Shown here: piece after piece, positions 7,494 to 15,575 of the stretch
Layout of the letters: each line of letters opens with the position of its first letter
How positions within the stretch are numbered: the first letter of the stretch is position 1
Assembly (NCBI GenBank): GCA_963794605.1
Contig: CAWCEN010000002.1
Span: 1,178,001-1,242,000 of the forward strand
Direction: 5' to 3'
From: VAXT01 sp963794605
GTDB lineage: Bacteria > Actinomycetota > Thermoleophilia > Gaiellales > Gaiellaceae
Length of the DNA: 64,000 bases
Notes under the pieces: model-generated
What the model saw: only the letters and a program-made list of their open reading frames with translations
What the model was told of the DNA's origin: nothing
The model's database searches: none
Position numbers and translations under genes: made by a program

Positions 7494-7615
7494 GAAGTAA
7501 GTGACTGCAGCTGTCAGAGACTCTCCCCCTCGATCGGCTCTTGATCTTGCGGCCAGCGGGACGCTACGTCAAGACCCTCCAAATCGAGGTTCGCAGCGCA
7601 TGCGGCGGTGCTCAC

Positions 7616-7645
7616 TATTTCGCCCACGTGCGCGCGGGCGAAATA
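7616..7645 (+). promoter_or_regulatory. Inverted-repeat operator at the proline dehydrogenase promoter
   Basis: TATTTCGCCC and GGGCGAAATA form a perfect 10-bp inverted repeat with a 10-base spacer. The right arm overlaps a TATCCT box (7644-7649) that ends six bases before the GTG of the proline dehydrogenase gene. A dimeric repressor bound here would cover the promoter. Confidence 0.5.
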
Positions 7646-7655
7646 TCCTCGCGCT

Positions 7656-8576
7656 GTGGCAAAGCTCGATCGAGCCATCGTCCGCGTCCTGCCGGCAATG
7701 CCGCGCTCGCTCGTCCGCCGGATCTCGGACCGCTACATCGCCGGGACGACGATCGCGGACGCCGTCCGGGTCGTGCGGGAGCTCAACGCCGCAGGAAAGA
7801 TGGCGACCGTCGACGTCCTCGGCGAGGAGGCGACGAGCCGGCGTGAGACGCAGGACATCGTGCGGGCCTACCATGACGTCTTCGAGGCGATCGAGCGAGA
7901 GCGCCTGGACTCGAACGTCAGCGTCAAGCCGACGGGCCTCGGGCTCAACCTCGCGTACGAGCTCTGCCGGGCAAATCTCTTCAAGGTCGTCCGCCACGCC
8001 GCCGAGAGCGGCAACTTCGTCCGGATCGACATGGAGGACTCGACCACGACCTCGGACACGCTCGAGCTGTACCGCGAGCTGCGCGCCGAGGGGCTCGAGA
8101 ACGTGGGCGTTGTCCTGCAAGCGGCACTGCGCCGCTCGATTCGCGACATCCACGCCCTCGCGCCCCTGCGCCCAAACGTCCGCCTCGTCAAGGGCATCTA
8201 CGTCGAGCCGCCGCTGATCGCTTACCAGGAGTTCGAGGAGGTGCAAGACAACTTCGTCCGCTGCCTCCACGAGCTGCTCAAGGCCGGCTCGTATACGGCG
8301 ATCGCGACCCACGACGAGCACCTGCTCACCGAAAGCAAGCGGCTCGTCGGGGAGCGCGCGCTGACACGCGAGCAGTACGAGTTCCAGATGCTCCTCGGCG
8401 TCCGAGAGCTCGCCGCCAACCGGCTCGTGCGGGACCACTACCGCCTCCGCATCTACGTCCCGTACGGAGAGCACTGGTACCACTACTCGCTGCGGCGCCT
8501 GCAGGAGAACCCGAAGATCGCCGGGTACGTCGCGTCGGACACCGTGAGTCGACTGTTCGGCGCGGACGGGACGTAG
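7656..8576 (+). CDS. Proline dehydrogenase (monofunctional, FAD-dependent)
   Basis: 306 residues, the usual size of stand-alone bacterial PRODH barrels. The family signatures are present: VSVKPTGLGL, RIDMEDST, VRLVKGIYVEP with the flavin-contacting Lys, IATHDEHL and the C-terminal substrate-binding segment VPYGEHWYHYSLRRLQENP with paired arginines. It oxidises L-proline to pyrroline-5-carboxylate, passing electrons to the quinone pool, usually membrane-associated. The start GTG at 7656 was chosen over upstream codons because of the promoter spacing and because residues before it do not fit the family. No P5C dehydrogenase is adjacent. Confidence 0.92.
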   Translation: MAKLDRAIVRVLPAMPRSLVRRISDRYIAGTTIADAVRVVRELNAAGKMATVDVLGEEATSRRETQDIVRAYHDVFEAIERERLDSNVSVKPTGLGLNLAYELCRANLFKVVRHAAESGNFVRIDMEDSTTTSDTLELYRELRAEGLENVGVVLQAALRRSIRDIHALAPLRPNVRLVKGIYVEPPLIAYQEFEEVQDNFVRCLHELLKAGSYTAIATHDEHLLTESKRLVGERALTREQYEFQMLLGVRELAANRLVRDHYRLRIYVPYGEHWYHYSLRRLQENPKIAGYVASDTVSRLFGADGT

Positions 8577-8591
8577 TAGTTTTCCACAGCC

Positions 8592-9773
8592 TTGCCGCCG
8601 GACTCAGAGTCGTCGGACCCGAACGTACGGTTTCGGCAGCGGCGCGAAAGTGCGCGTCGACGCCGTCGTCGCATGCATCGGACGGCCGCGCTCGTCGCCT
8701 GCATCCTCGCGGCGGCCGTCGTCGCGCTCGGTGCGACGTTCGTCGTCGGGCACAGCTCGCACGCGAACAGCTCGGCGGCCGACGCTGTGACAAAGCCGGT
8801 GAAGCGGACGGTCCCGCGGACAGCGCTGCCGGCCGAGATCCGCGGCGTACACGTCACGATGGCGCTCGCGAACAAGCCGGGCAAGCTCGACCAGTACCTC
8901 GCGATCCCAGGCCTGACCGCGCTCGAGCTCGACGTCAAGGACGAGACCGGCAAGGTCGGGTTCCTGATGCCCGCGGCCACGCTCGCCCGGAAGGTCGGCG
9001 CGTCGCAGCCGTACTACAAGGCCGCCGTCGCGGCGCGCAAGGCGCGTGCTGCGAGCGTGTACCTGATCGGCCGCGTCGTCGTCTTCGAGGACCCGACGCT
9101 GACCGCTGCCCGCCCGGACATGGCGATCCAGCACAGCGACGGCTCGGTCTGGGTCAACAACGCGGGCCTGGGCTGGGCGAACCCGTACGACAAGCGGGTC
9201 TGGAAGTACGTCGTCGGGATCGGCGAGGCCGCGGCGCGCGCGGGCTTCGACGAGATCCAGTTCGACTACGTGCGCTTCCCGAGCGACGGCCCGATCGAGA
9301 CCGCCGTCTTCCCGGGAAAGACCGCCGAGCCGATGGGCTGGACGATCGCGCGCTTCGTCCACTACGCCACTCGTAAGCTCCATCCGCTCGGCGTGCGCGT
9401 GTCGGTCGATGTCTTCGGCCTCTCGGCGACGCACGATCTCGGGATCGGCCAGGTGCCCGGCCGGATCGCGAAATACGTCGACGCGGTCTACCCGATGGTC
9501 TACCCGTCGCACTACAACTCGGGCGAGTTCAACCTGCCCGACCCGAGCGCGGCGCCGGGGCAGACCGTCGCCCTCTCGCTCAGTGACTTCCAGACCGCGA
9601 TGCTCGGCCGCAAGGCGAAGCTGATTCCCTGGCTCGAAGACTTCTCGCTCACGAGCCCGCATCCGGCCCTGGCAGACGTCGAGGCGCAGATCGCAGCAGC
9701 TCGCCGCTCGCGTACCAAAGGCTTCCTGCTCTGGAACCCTGAGGGCGTCTACACGGAGGAAGCGCTCAAGTAG
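8592..9773 (+). CDS. Putative glycoside hydrolase (DUF4015 type), membrane-anchored
   Basis: 393 residues from a TTG. An Arg-rich N-terminus and one hydrophobic segment (about residues 30-50) anchor or export the protein; a Ser/Ala/Pro linker follows. The catalytic-type TIM barrel begins at IRGVHVTMA and includes LTALELDVKDETGKVGF, FDEIQFDYVRFPSDG and VYPMVYPSHYNSGEF, the hallmark order of the putative glycosyl hydrolase domain DUF4015. The acidic residues in ELDVKDE and QFDYVRFP are likely catalytic or structural. Substrate unknown, presumably an extracellular polysaccharide. Confidence 0.82.
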   Translation: MPPDSESSDPNVRFRQRRESARRRRRRMHRTAALVACILAAAVVALGATFVVGHSSHANSSAADAVTKPVKRTVPRTALPAEIRGVHVTMALANKPGKLDQYLAIPGLTALELDVKDETGKVGFLMPAATLARKVGASQPYYKAAVAARKARAASVYLIGRVVVFEDPTLTAARPDMAIQHSDGSVWVNNAGLGWANPYDKRVWKYVVGIGEAAARAGFDEIQFDYVRFPSDGPIETAVFPGKTAEPMGWTIARFVHYATRKLHPLGVRVSVDVFGLSATHDLGIGQVPGRIAKYVDAVYPMVYPSHYNSGEFNLPDPSAAPGQTVALSLSDFQTAMLGRKAKLIPWLEDFSLTSPHPALADVEAQIAAARRSRTKGFLLWNPEGVYTEEALK

Positions 9774-9810
9774 GCTCCGGGCGCAAGCAACTCCTCTGGA
9801 GGCACCTCAA

Positions 9811-11349
9811 GTGACGCAGACGTACGACGAGCTCAAAAACCGGTTGGCGACGATCCACGACTTGCACATGGCAGGCGCGATCCTCGGCTGGGATCAGCAC
9901 ACGAAGATGCCGCCGGGCGGCAGCGAGGTACGGGCCGAGCAACTGGGCACGCTGCACAAGTTTTCGCACGAGCTATTCATCGACGACGAGATCGGCCGCC
10001 TGCTCGACGAGCTGAGCGACTACGAGGAGAGCGCGGGGTACGACTCGGACGAGGCGAGCCTGATCCGCGTCGCGCGGCGTGACTACGAAAAGGCGAAGCG
10101 GGTGCCGCCCGAGCTGCGCGCCGAGATGACGCGCGCCGGCGCAAACGCCCTTCCGGCCTGGATCGAGGCGCGCGAGAAGTCGGACTTCTCGATCTTTCTC
10201 CCGTACCTGAAGACGAACCTCGAGCTCACTCACCGGTACGTCGACTGCTTCGAGGGCATGGGCTTCGAGTCCGCCTACGACGCATTGCTGGACGACTTCG
10301 ACGAGGGCCTGACCGCCGACGAGGTGCGTGTGGTCTTCGACGAGCTCAAGCGCGAGCTCGTGCCGCTGATCGCCCAGATCGGCGAGAACGCCGACCGCGT
10401 GGACGATTCGTCTCTCCGTCGTGGCGACTTCCCCATCGAGAAGCAGCGCGCATTTTCGCTCGAGGTGCTCGAGCGGCTCGGCTTCGACCACGAGAAGTGG
10501 CGGCTCGATCCGACGGTGCATCCGTTTGCGATGAGCGCGGGCATCAAGGACATCCGGCTGACGACGCGCTACGACGAGACCGACCTCGGAGTCAGCCTGT
10601 TCGCATCGATCCACGAGTTCGGCCACGGCTTCTACGAGGCGGGCGTCGACCCGGCGTACGAGCGCACACTGCTCTCGTCCGTGACCTCGATGAGCCTCCA
10701 CGAGTCGCAGAGCCGCATGTGGGAGAACCTCGTCGGCCGCGGCCTTCCGGCTTGGCGCTTCTTCTATCCGAAGCTGCAGGCCGCATTTCCGAGCCAGTTC
10801 GGCGACGTCGACTTGGAGACGTTCTACGGGGCGATCAACAAGGTCGCGCCTTCGCTCATTCGCGTTGAGGCAGACGAGGCGACATACAACATGCACATCA
10901 TCCTGCGCTTCGAGCTCGAGCAGGAGATGCTCTCCGGCGACCTTTCGCTCGAAGAACTGCCCGAGGCGTGGAACTCGCGCATGGCCGACTACCTCGGGGT
11001 CGAGGTGCCCGACGACACGCACGGCGTGCTGCAGGACATCCACTGGTCTGGTGGCGCGATCGGGTACTTCCCGACCTACTCGCTCGGGAACGTCGTCTCC
11101 GTGCAGCTCTGGGACAAGGCTCGCGGCGAGCTGCCCGACCTCGACGCGCAGTTCGAGCAGGGCGAGTTCGGCGATCTCTCCGGCTGGCTCCGCGAGAACC
11201 TGCATCGCCACGGGCGGAAGTACACGTCGAAAGAGATGCTGGAGCGGATCACGGGCGGCGGGATGGATCCGGGGCCGTACATCCGCTACCTGAAGTCGAA
11301 GCTCGGCGAGATCTACGGACTGCCGGTTCCGGCGGGCGTGCCCGCCTGA
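9811..11349 (+). CDS. Thermostable carboxypeptidase 1 (Taq type, M32)
   Basis: 512 residues, normal for M32 metallocarboxypeptidases. The zinc motif HEFGH is at about residue 268 (SIHEFGHGFYEAG), followed by SMSLHESQSRMWEN, which supplies the third ligand, and by IRVEADEATYNMHII and the substrate-binding HWSGGAIGYFPTY, all diagnostic. It trims C-terminal residues from peptides in the cytoplasm. GTG start with GGAGG eight bases upstream. The next 150 bases downstream are a structured repeat whose first hairpin could serve as its terminator. Confidence 0.95.
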   Translation: MTQTYDELKNRLATIHDLHMAGAILGWDQHTKMPPGGSEVRAEQLGTLHKFSHELFIDDEIGRLLDELSDYEESAGYDSDEASLIRVARRDYEKAKRVPPELRAEMTRAGANALPAWIEAREKSDFSIFLPYLKTNLELTHRYVDCFEGMGFESAYDALLDDFDEGLTADEVRVVFDELKRELVPLIAQIGENADRVDDSSLRRGDFPIEKQRAFSLEVLERLGFDHEKWRLDPTVHPFAMSAGIKDIRLTTRYDETDLGVSLFASIHEFGHGFYEAGVDPAYERTLLSSVTSMSLHESQSRMWENLVGRGLPAWRFFYPKLQAAFPSQFGDVDLETFYGAINKVAPSLIRVEADEATYNMHIILRFELEQEMLSGDLSLEELPEAWNSRMADYLGVEVPDDTHGVLQDIHWSGGAIGYFPTYSLGNVVSVQLWDKARGELPDLDAQFEQGEFGDLSGWLRENLHRHGRKYTSKEMLERITGGGMDPGPYIRYLKSKLGEIYGLPVPAGVPA

Positions 11350-11350
11350 C

Positions 11351-11503
11351 CTTCACGGGGGAACCCCTGGTTCCCCCGTGTGCCCCCTCCTTGCGGGCGG
11401 CTCCTGCCCACCAGAGGTTTCAGGAGCCGCCCGGGGTCTTCGTGCTTCGGGCCGTCTCTGGGCTTGTGAGCCTCCCGCCGAGTAAAACCCGGCTCCGGCG
11501 GCC
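11351..11503 (+). repeat. Structured ~150-bp repeat, copy 1
   Basis: Imperfect direct repeat of 11993-12144. It opens with a perfect 12-bp stem CACGGGGGAACC/GGTTCCCCCGTG (11354-11380, 3-base loop), continues through a variable middle (TTTCAGGAGCC) and ends with TGTGAGCCTCCCGCCG and CCCGGCTCCGGCGG, which can also fold. The first hairpin is identical in both copies. The copies flank the VOC gene on both sides. No reading frame is conserved between them. Confidence 0.8.
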
Positions 11504-11604
11504 ATTCTGGTGCTCTCCATGAACGTTCAGCGCCATGGTCGTCAGCGATGAGTTCTCGCCGGTAACTTGGTCTTAGCGATCGATCCATCGAGAAGGAGGC
11601 AACG

Positions 11605-11982
11605 GTGCCCAAGGTTTCGCAACTCGGCAGGGTGATCATTCCGGTGTCCGATCAGGATGCGGCGATCGCCTTCTACACGGACAAGCTCGGCTTCACGCTC
11701 ACTGCAGACCAGCCGTACGGCGAGGGCGACCGCTGGGTCGAGGTCACGCCGCCCGGCGGCGGCTCGGCGATTGCGCTCTCGACCGGCATGGGCGAGTTCC
11801 AACCCGGCCGCGAGACGGGGATCGCACTCACCTCCGCCGACCCGAAGGCCGACCACGAAGAGCTGAAGAGCAAGGGCGTGAGCGTCGACGACGAGCTGAT
11901 GGGCGGCGACGGCACCGTGCCGCTGCTCTTCATGTTCCGCGACGCAGACGGCAACGGGCTGATGATCGTCGAGTCGCCGTAG
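11605..11982 (+). CDS. VOC (glyoxalase/bleomycin-resistance) superfamily protein
   Basis: 125 residues, the size of a single VOC unit with two beta-alpha-beta-beta-beta modules. FYTDKLGFTLTAD and LFMFRDADGNGLMIVESP are typical first- and second-module segments. The metal-ligand positions are poorly conserved, so the reaction, if any, cannot be predicted. GTG start with AAGGAGG about eight bases upstream. The gene is bracketed by two copies of a structured repeat, which suggests it may have moved as, or been inserted with, a cassette. Confidence 0.85.
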   Translation: MPKVSQLGRVIIPVSDQDAAIAFYTDKLGFTLTADQPYGEGDRWVEVTPPGGGSAIALSTGMGEFQPGRETGIALTSADPKADHEELKSKGVSVDDELMGGDGTVPLLFMFRDADGNGLMIVESP

Positions 11983-11992
11983 CTTCGCTCGG

Positions 11993-12144
11993 CTTCACGG
12001 GGGAACCCCTGGTTCCCCCGTGTGCCCTCTCCTTGCGGGCGGCGGTGCTCTCCGGTTGTTTCAGGAGCCACCCGAGGGGGTCCATGCTTCGGCAGTTTCT
12101 GGGTTTGTGAGCCTCCCGCCGGGCAAAGCCCGGCTCCGGCGGCC
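11993..12144 (+). repeat. Structured ~150-bp repeat, copy 2
   Basis: Second copy of the element at 11351-11503, same orientation, starting 11 bases after the VOC stop. The 12-bp stem-loop at 11996-12022 is identical to copy 1; the middle differs by small substitutions and indels, and the 3' end GTGAGCCTCCCGCCG...CCGGCTCCGGCGG is conserved. Confidence 0.8.
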
Positions 12145-12185
12145 GCTGCTTGCGGTGTCCAGTGTGGTTGGTTTGACCGTGGGTC

Positions 12186-12485
12186 TTACGGAGGAGGCGG
12201 TGGAGGCGGCGCGTCGTCCTCGACGTACGTCGTTCGCCTCGAACGGCCCCAGCGGCCGTCGTACCACGACCGCCCTGGCTCGCCTTCGGCATACGACGTG
12301 CGTCGCCAGTAGCCCAGGCCCCACCAGGACTGCCACAGGAGCAGCGTGAGGATTAGCCCGACGATCCCGATGACCATCAGGATCACGCCGATCGCGTCCA
12401 GGTTCAGGCCGGACGGCTCATTCGTGACTCCCCAGGTCAGGATCGCCCCCGCGGCAATCAGGATCAGACTGAGAGGAACACCCAT
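12186..12485 (-). CDS. Small two-helix membrane protein (DUF6458-like) with poly-Pro tail
   Basis: 99 residues. MGVPLSLILIAAGAILTWGV, then LDAIGVILMVIGIVGLILTL, is the two-helix hairpin layout of the small actinobacterial membrane family DUF6458. The tail is basic (WRRTSYAEGEPGRSWYDGR) and ends in seven prolines. The ATG at 12485 was preferred because it begins directly before helix 1; a GTG at 12491 is possible. It follows the 134-residue gene by about 30 bases in the same direction. Function unknown. Confidence 0.7.
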   Translation of the reverse strand: MGVPLSLILIAAGAILTWGVTNEPSGLNLDAIGVILMVIGIVGLILTLLLWQSWWGLGYWRRTSYAEGEPGRSWYDGRWGRSRRTTYVEDDAPPPPPPP

Positions 12486-12517
12486 CGGCACCGATATGTG
12501 CCCGTTTTCGGCGTCGG

Positions 12518-12922
12518 CTAATCGCGCTGATGCTTCGGCTTCTGCCACCAGAACCGCTTGCGCGGCTCCTCCGCCTCCTCGAGCGCGGCCAGCGACGTTC
12601 CGCCGTAGTTGCGGAGCGTGAAGTCCGCCTGGGCGACGAAACCGACCGCGGTCAGCGAGAAGATCAACGGCCGGGTCGTGAGCTCCCAGGCGTCTAGCGG
12701 GCCGGGATCGGCGAGCTTCGCCTCCTCGTCCTCTCCTCGCACCTCGAAGACCGCGAAGCCGCCGTGCGGCTGCCCGATGAAGTGGTCGTGCGAGACGATC
12801 TGCCCGCGGCCGCTCTCGCCGATGTACTCGTTCAGCAGCTCGTTCGCGTCGCGCGCGGACATCCCCTCGGGCGCGAGCGCGTAGACGAGGAAGCAGCGCG
12901 AACGCGGCTCGGGCTCGCTCAT
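12518..12922 (-). CDS. Hypothetical protein, 134 aa, coupled to methyltransferase
   Basis: Begins MSEPEPRSRCFLVYALAPEG; the ATG at 12922 overlaps the TGA of the methyltransferase (ATGA), which fixes the start. A compact alpha/beta domain (CFLVYALAPEGMSARDANEL, GGFAVFEVRGEDEE) suggests a ferredoxin-like fold, followed by a basic tail ending KPKHQRD. No known family recognised. Translation coupling suggests it acts with the methyltransferase. Confidence 0.65.
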   Translation of the reverse strand: MSEPEPRSRCFLVYALAPEGMSARDANELLNEYIGESGRGQIVSHDHFIGQPHGGFAVFEVRGEDEEAKLADPGPLDAWELTTRPLIFSLTAVGFVAQADFTLRNYGGTSLAALEEAEEPRKRFWWQKPKHQRD

Positions 12923-13566
12923 GCGGGCTTCTCCGCGAGCAGCGCGAAGTCCCACGGCACGCGCCGGTCGCGCTGGAGGCTGGTGTAGAACGTCGGGAAC
13001 TCCGCGAACCGCGTGACGCGCAGGCCAGATCCGATGACGCCGTTGACGACCTCGTCGAGGCGCCAGCTGCGCTCGTCGGAGCTCTCGAAGTAGTTGTCTC
13101 GCCAATGGCCGAGCGGGTCCAGGCGCTCCGTCACGGGATGGCTGTCGTACAGGAGCAGCGTGCCGCCCGGTTTCAATGCCGAGACGATGCCGGCCAGCCA
13201 CGCGTCGAGGTCGCGGATCGAGTGGAGCACGTCTCCGCCCGTGAACACGACGTCGAAGCGGCCGCGGTGGAGCTCGAGCGGAAGCTCGTGGACGTCCGCC
13301 TGGTAGTAGGCGACGTCAGGTGCACGTGCGCGAGCGATCTCGATCTCCTCGGCGGACACATCGACTGCGGTCACGAGTGCGCCCCTCTCCACGAGCTGCG
13401 CCGTCGCCTCGCCGGTGGCGCACTGCAGGTGGAGGACGTGCTTACCCTCGATCTCCGGGAGGAGGTCGAAGATTTGCTTCGGGATCAGCAGGTGCTCGGA
13501 CGCGGCCTGGGTGCGGCTGCGATGGATCTCGTCCCAGGCGCGGCGGTTGTGTTCGGTCGGGTCCAC
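12919..13566 (-). CDS. Class I SAM-dependent methyltransferase
   Basis: 215 residues. VLHLQCATGEATAQL is motif I, VTAVDVSAEEIEIAR the acidic post-I strand, YYQADVHELPLELHRGRFDVVFTGGDVLHSI motif II, and LKPGGTLLLYDSHPV motif III. The fold matches small-molecule methyltransferases; the substrate is unknown. GTG start with AAGGAGAG upstream on the minus strand. It heads a three-gene set with the 134-residue protein and the small membrane protein. Confidence 0.85.
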   Translation of the reverse strand: MDPTEHNRRAWDEIHRSRTQAASEHLLIPKQIFDLLPEIEGKHVLHLQCATGEATAQLVERGALVTAVDVSAEEIEIARARAPDVAYYQADVHELPLELHRGRFDVVFTGGDVLHSIRDLDAWLAGIVSALKPGGTLLLYDSHPVTERLDPLGHWRDNYFESSDERSWRLDEVVNGVIGSGLRVTRFAEFPTFYTSLQRDRRVPWDFALLAEKPA

Positions 13567-13615
13567 GACTCTCCTTGGAACAGACGTTACAAGGATTAGC
13601 GCGCAGTGACTCGGT

Positions 13616-14353
13616 TCAGGCCGGGAGCATGAAGCCGCCGTCCACGACCAGGACGTGGCCTCGGATCATGTCCGCCTCGGGCGAGCACAGGAACACGACG
13701 GCGTTAGCGATGTCCTCGGGCGTGACCAGGCGGCCCGCGGGAGTCCGCTTTTCGCCCCACTCGAGCATCTGCTCCTTCTGCGGGAAATACTCGAGTGCCT
13801 CGGTGTCGATGACACCCCCCGAGACCGCGTTCACGCGGATCCCTCGCGGTGCCAGCTCGACCGCGAGGTAGCGGACGAGGGACTCGAGCGCGGCCTTCGA
13901 GGTGCCGACGAGCACGTAGTCCTCGAGCACACGCGTCGAGCCGAGGCTCGAGATGCCGACGATCGAGCTCCCTTCAGGCATCTGCGGCGCCGCGGCGCGC
14001 GCGAGCGAGAGCAGCGCGCGGGCGTTCGCGGCGAGCGTCCAGTCCCAGTGCTTGTCCTCGGTCTCGAGCGCGGGCCGGATGACCCCGGTCGCAGCGTTGT
14101 GCACGAGCGCCTGGAGCGGACCGAGCTCCGCGACCTCGCGCGCCACGCGCTCCGAAGAGACGTTCCCGCGGACGAGCACCGGCTCGGCGCCCTTCGCGCG
14201 CAGCTCCTCCGCGGTCGCTTCGGCGGCCCGGTCGTTGCGCAGGTAGCCGATCGCCACCCGTGCCGCTCCGAGCTCGGCGAACCGCAGCGCGATCGCCTTC
14301 CCGATCCCCCGCGACCCGCCCGTCACGAAGGCGGTCGCGCCTTCCATCGTCAC
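13616..14353 (-). CDS. fabL: Enoyl-[ACP] reductase of the FabL type (SDR)
   Basis: 245 residues. The Rossmann motif TGGSRGIGKAIALRFAE begins the protein. NAATGVIRPALETEDKHWDW, ISSLGSTRVLEDYVLVGTSK and VNAVSGGVIDTEAL follow FabL of Bacillus closely. The catalytic pair is spaced Y-x6-K (YVLVGTSK), the spacing of enoyl reductases FabI/FabL rather than the Y-x3-K of ordinary SDRs. It would reduce enoyl-ACP with NADPH in fatty acid elongation. The GTG at 14353 overlaps the preceding stop as GTGA; an ATG two codons later is an alternative start. Confidence 0.85.
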   Translation of the reverse strand: MTMEGATAFVTGGSRGIGKAIALRFAELGAARVAIGYLRNDRAAEATAEELRAKGAEPVLVRGNVSSERVAREVAELGPLQALVHNAATGVIRPALETEDKHWDWTLAANARALLSLARAAAPQMPEGSSIVGISSLGSTRVLEDYVLVGTSKAALESLVRYLAVELAPRGIRVNAVSGGVIDTEALEYFPQKEQMLEWGEKRTPAGRLVTPEDIANAVVFLCSPEADMIRGHVLVVDGGFMLPA

Positions 14354-14622
14354 CGTGGCAGCGGCTTGTCGGCCGGAGCGGCGCTCGGGATCGTGTTCCA
14401 GCCGATCCGAGTCTCCGGCTCGCGCGGCCCTTCCTCGGCCTTGGACGACGCGTGCCCGAGGCGATCGAGGAGCTCCGCCTTCTCCTCGGCGTAGCGCCTC
14501 ACCTCGTGGTTCTCGGGCAGGTCCTCGACCAGCTCGAGCACCCGCGCTCGAAGCTGGTACGCGAAGTGTGGCGTCGCCGGACCGACGATCGCGTCGACGT
14601 CGTCTCTGGTCGGAACGGCCAC
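14350..14622 (-). CDS. Hypothetical protein, 90 aa, coupled to fabL
   Basis: Starts MAVPTRDDVDAIVGPATPHF from a GTG that follows a minus-strand TACGCT box by seven bases, so probably leaderless. Mostly helical (YQLRARVLELVEDLPENHEV), with a disordered, Pro-rich C-terminus. Its stop overlaps the fabL GTG. Family not recognised. Confidence 0.6.
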   Translation of the reverse strand: MAVPTRDDVDAIVGPATPHFAYQLRARVLELVEDLPENHEVRRYAEEKAELLDRLGHASSKAEEGPREPETRIGWNTIPSAAPADKPLPR

Positions 14623-14653
14623 GGCGCGAAGCGTAGTGGACTACGGTCTCGCG

Positions 14654-15544
14654 GTGCGCCGGGCGTCAGCAGCCGACCTGATGCTGCTGCTGACCGTCAC
14701 GATCTGGGCGCTCAACTTCACGGTCTCGAAGTACATCCTCGACGCCGGCCTGCGCCCGCTCCCGTACTCGTCGCTCCGCTACACGGTGGCCGCGCTCGTG
14801 TTCGTGGCGCTCACGTTCCCGCGGGAGCGCTCGCTCCGGATCGGCCGCGACGACCTGCCGCTCGTCGCGCTCGCCGTCGTGCTCCTGCTCGTCAACCAGC
14901 TCAGTTTCGTCTACGCGCTCGACCTGACGACGGCGACGACCGCAGCGCTCCTGTTCGGGACGCTCCCCATCTTCACGGCCCTGATCTCGCGCCTCGTCGG
15001 AATCGAGCGGCTCGGCCGGCGCTTCTGGATTGCGGCGTCGCTCTCGTTCGCAGGCGTGATCCTCGTCACCGCCGGTTCCGGCAAGAGCGTCTCTTCGAAC
15101 CTAGGCGGCGACCTGCTCGCCGTTCTGGGAGCCGCGACCTGGGGCGGCTATTCGGTCGCCGTTGCGCCGCTCATGCGCCGCTATTCGCCGTTCCGCCTGA
15201 GCGCGGTCTTCCTCTGCATCGTCTCAGTCCCGCTCCTGCTGCTGGCCGCCCCGCAGCTCGGAGATCAGAACTTCGACGTCGGCTGGCTCGCCTGGATCGG
15301 GTTCGCGTTCGCCGTGCTCGGCCCGCTCGTGCTGACGAACCTGCTCTGGTTCACCGCGATCGACGAGGTCGGTCCCTCGCGCGCGTCGCTCTTCGCCAAC
15401 CTCCAGCCGTTTCTCGCAGCTGTCTTCGCGCTGTTCCTGCTCGACGAGCGCCTGACCGCTGTGCAGGTCGTGGGCGGCGTTGCGATCGCCGCCGGGATCG
15501 TCCTCGCGCGTGAACGGCGACCTCCGCTCGGACCTGCAGAGTGA
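14654..15544 (+). CDS. EamA/DMT-family transporter
   Basis: 296 residues with about ten hydrophobic helices forming two EamA repeats. IWALNFTVSKYIL, YTVAALVFVAL, TTATTAALLFGTLPIFTAL and, in repeat two, NLQPFLAAVFALFLLDERLT are typical. Probably a metabolite or amino-acid exporter in the cytoplasmic membrane. The start GTG at 14654 is preferred over GTG 14636 because TACGGT at 14642-14647 ends six bases before it, and because MRRASAADLM precedes helix 1 directly. Confidence 0.85.
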   Translation: MRRASAADLMLLLTVTIWALNFTVSKYILDAGLRPLPYSSLRYTVAALVFVALTFPRERSLRIGRDDLPLVALAVVLLLVNQLSFVYALDLTTATTAALLFGTLPIFTALISRLVGIERLGRRFWIAASLSFAGVILVTAGSGKSVSSNLGGDLLAVLGAATWGGYSVAVAPLMRRYSPFRLSAVFLCIVSVPLLLLAAPQLGDQNFDVGWLAWIGFAFAVLGPLVLTNLLWFTAIDEVGPSRASLFANLQPFLAAVFALFLLDERLTAVQVVGGVAIAAGIVLARERRPPLGPAE

Positions 15545-15575
15545 GGGCGAGGCCAGAGGGTACGGTAAAGAAAGA

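Noticed and set aside
11351..12144. Repeat pair as attachment sites of an integrated element
   Set aside because: No integrase or recombinase nearby and only one small VOC gene lies between them.
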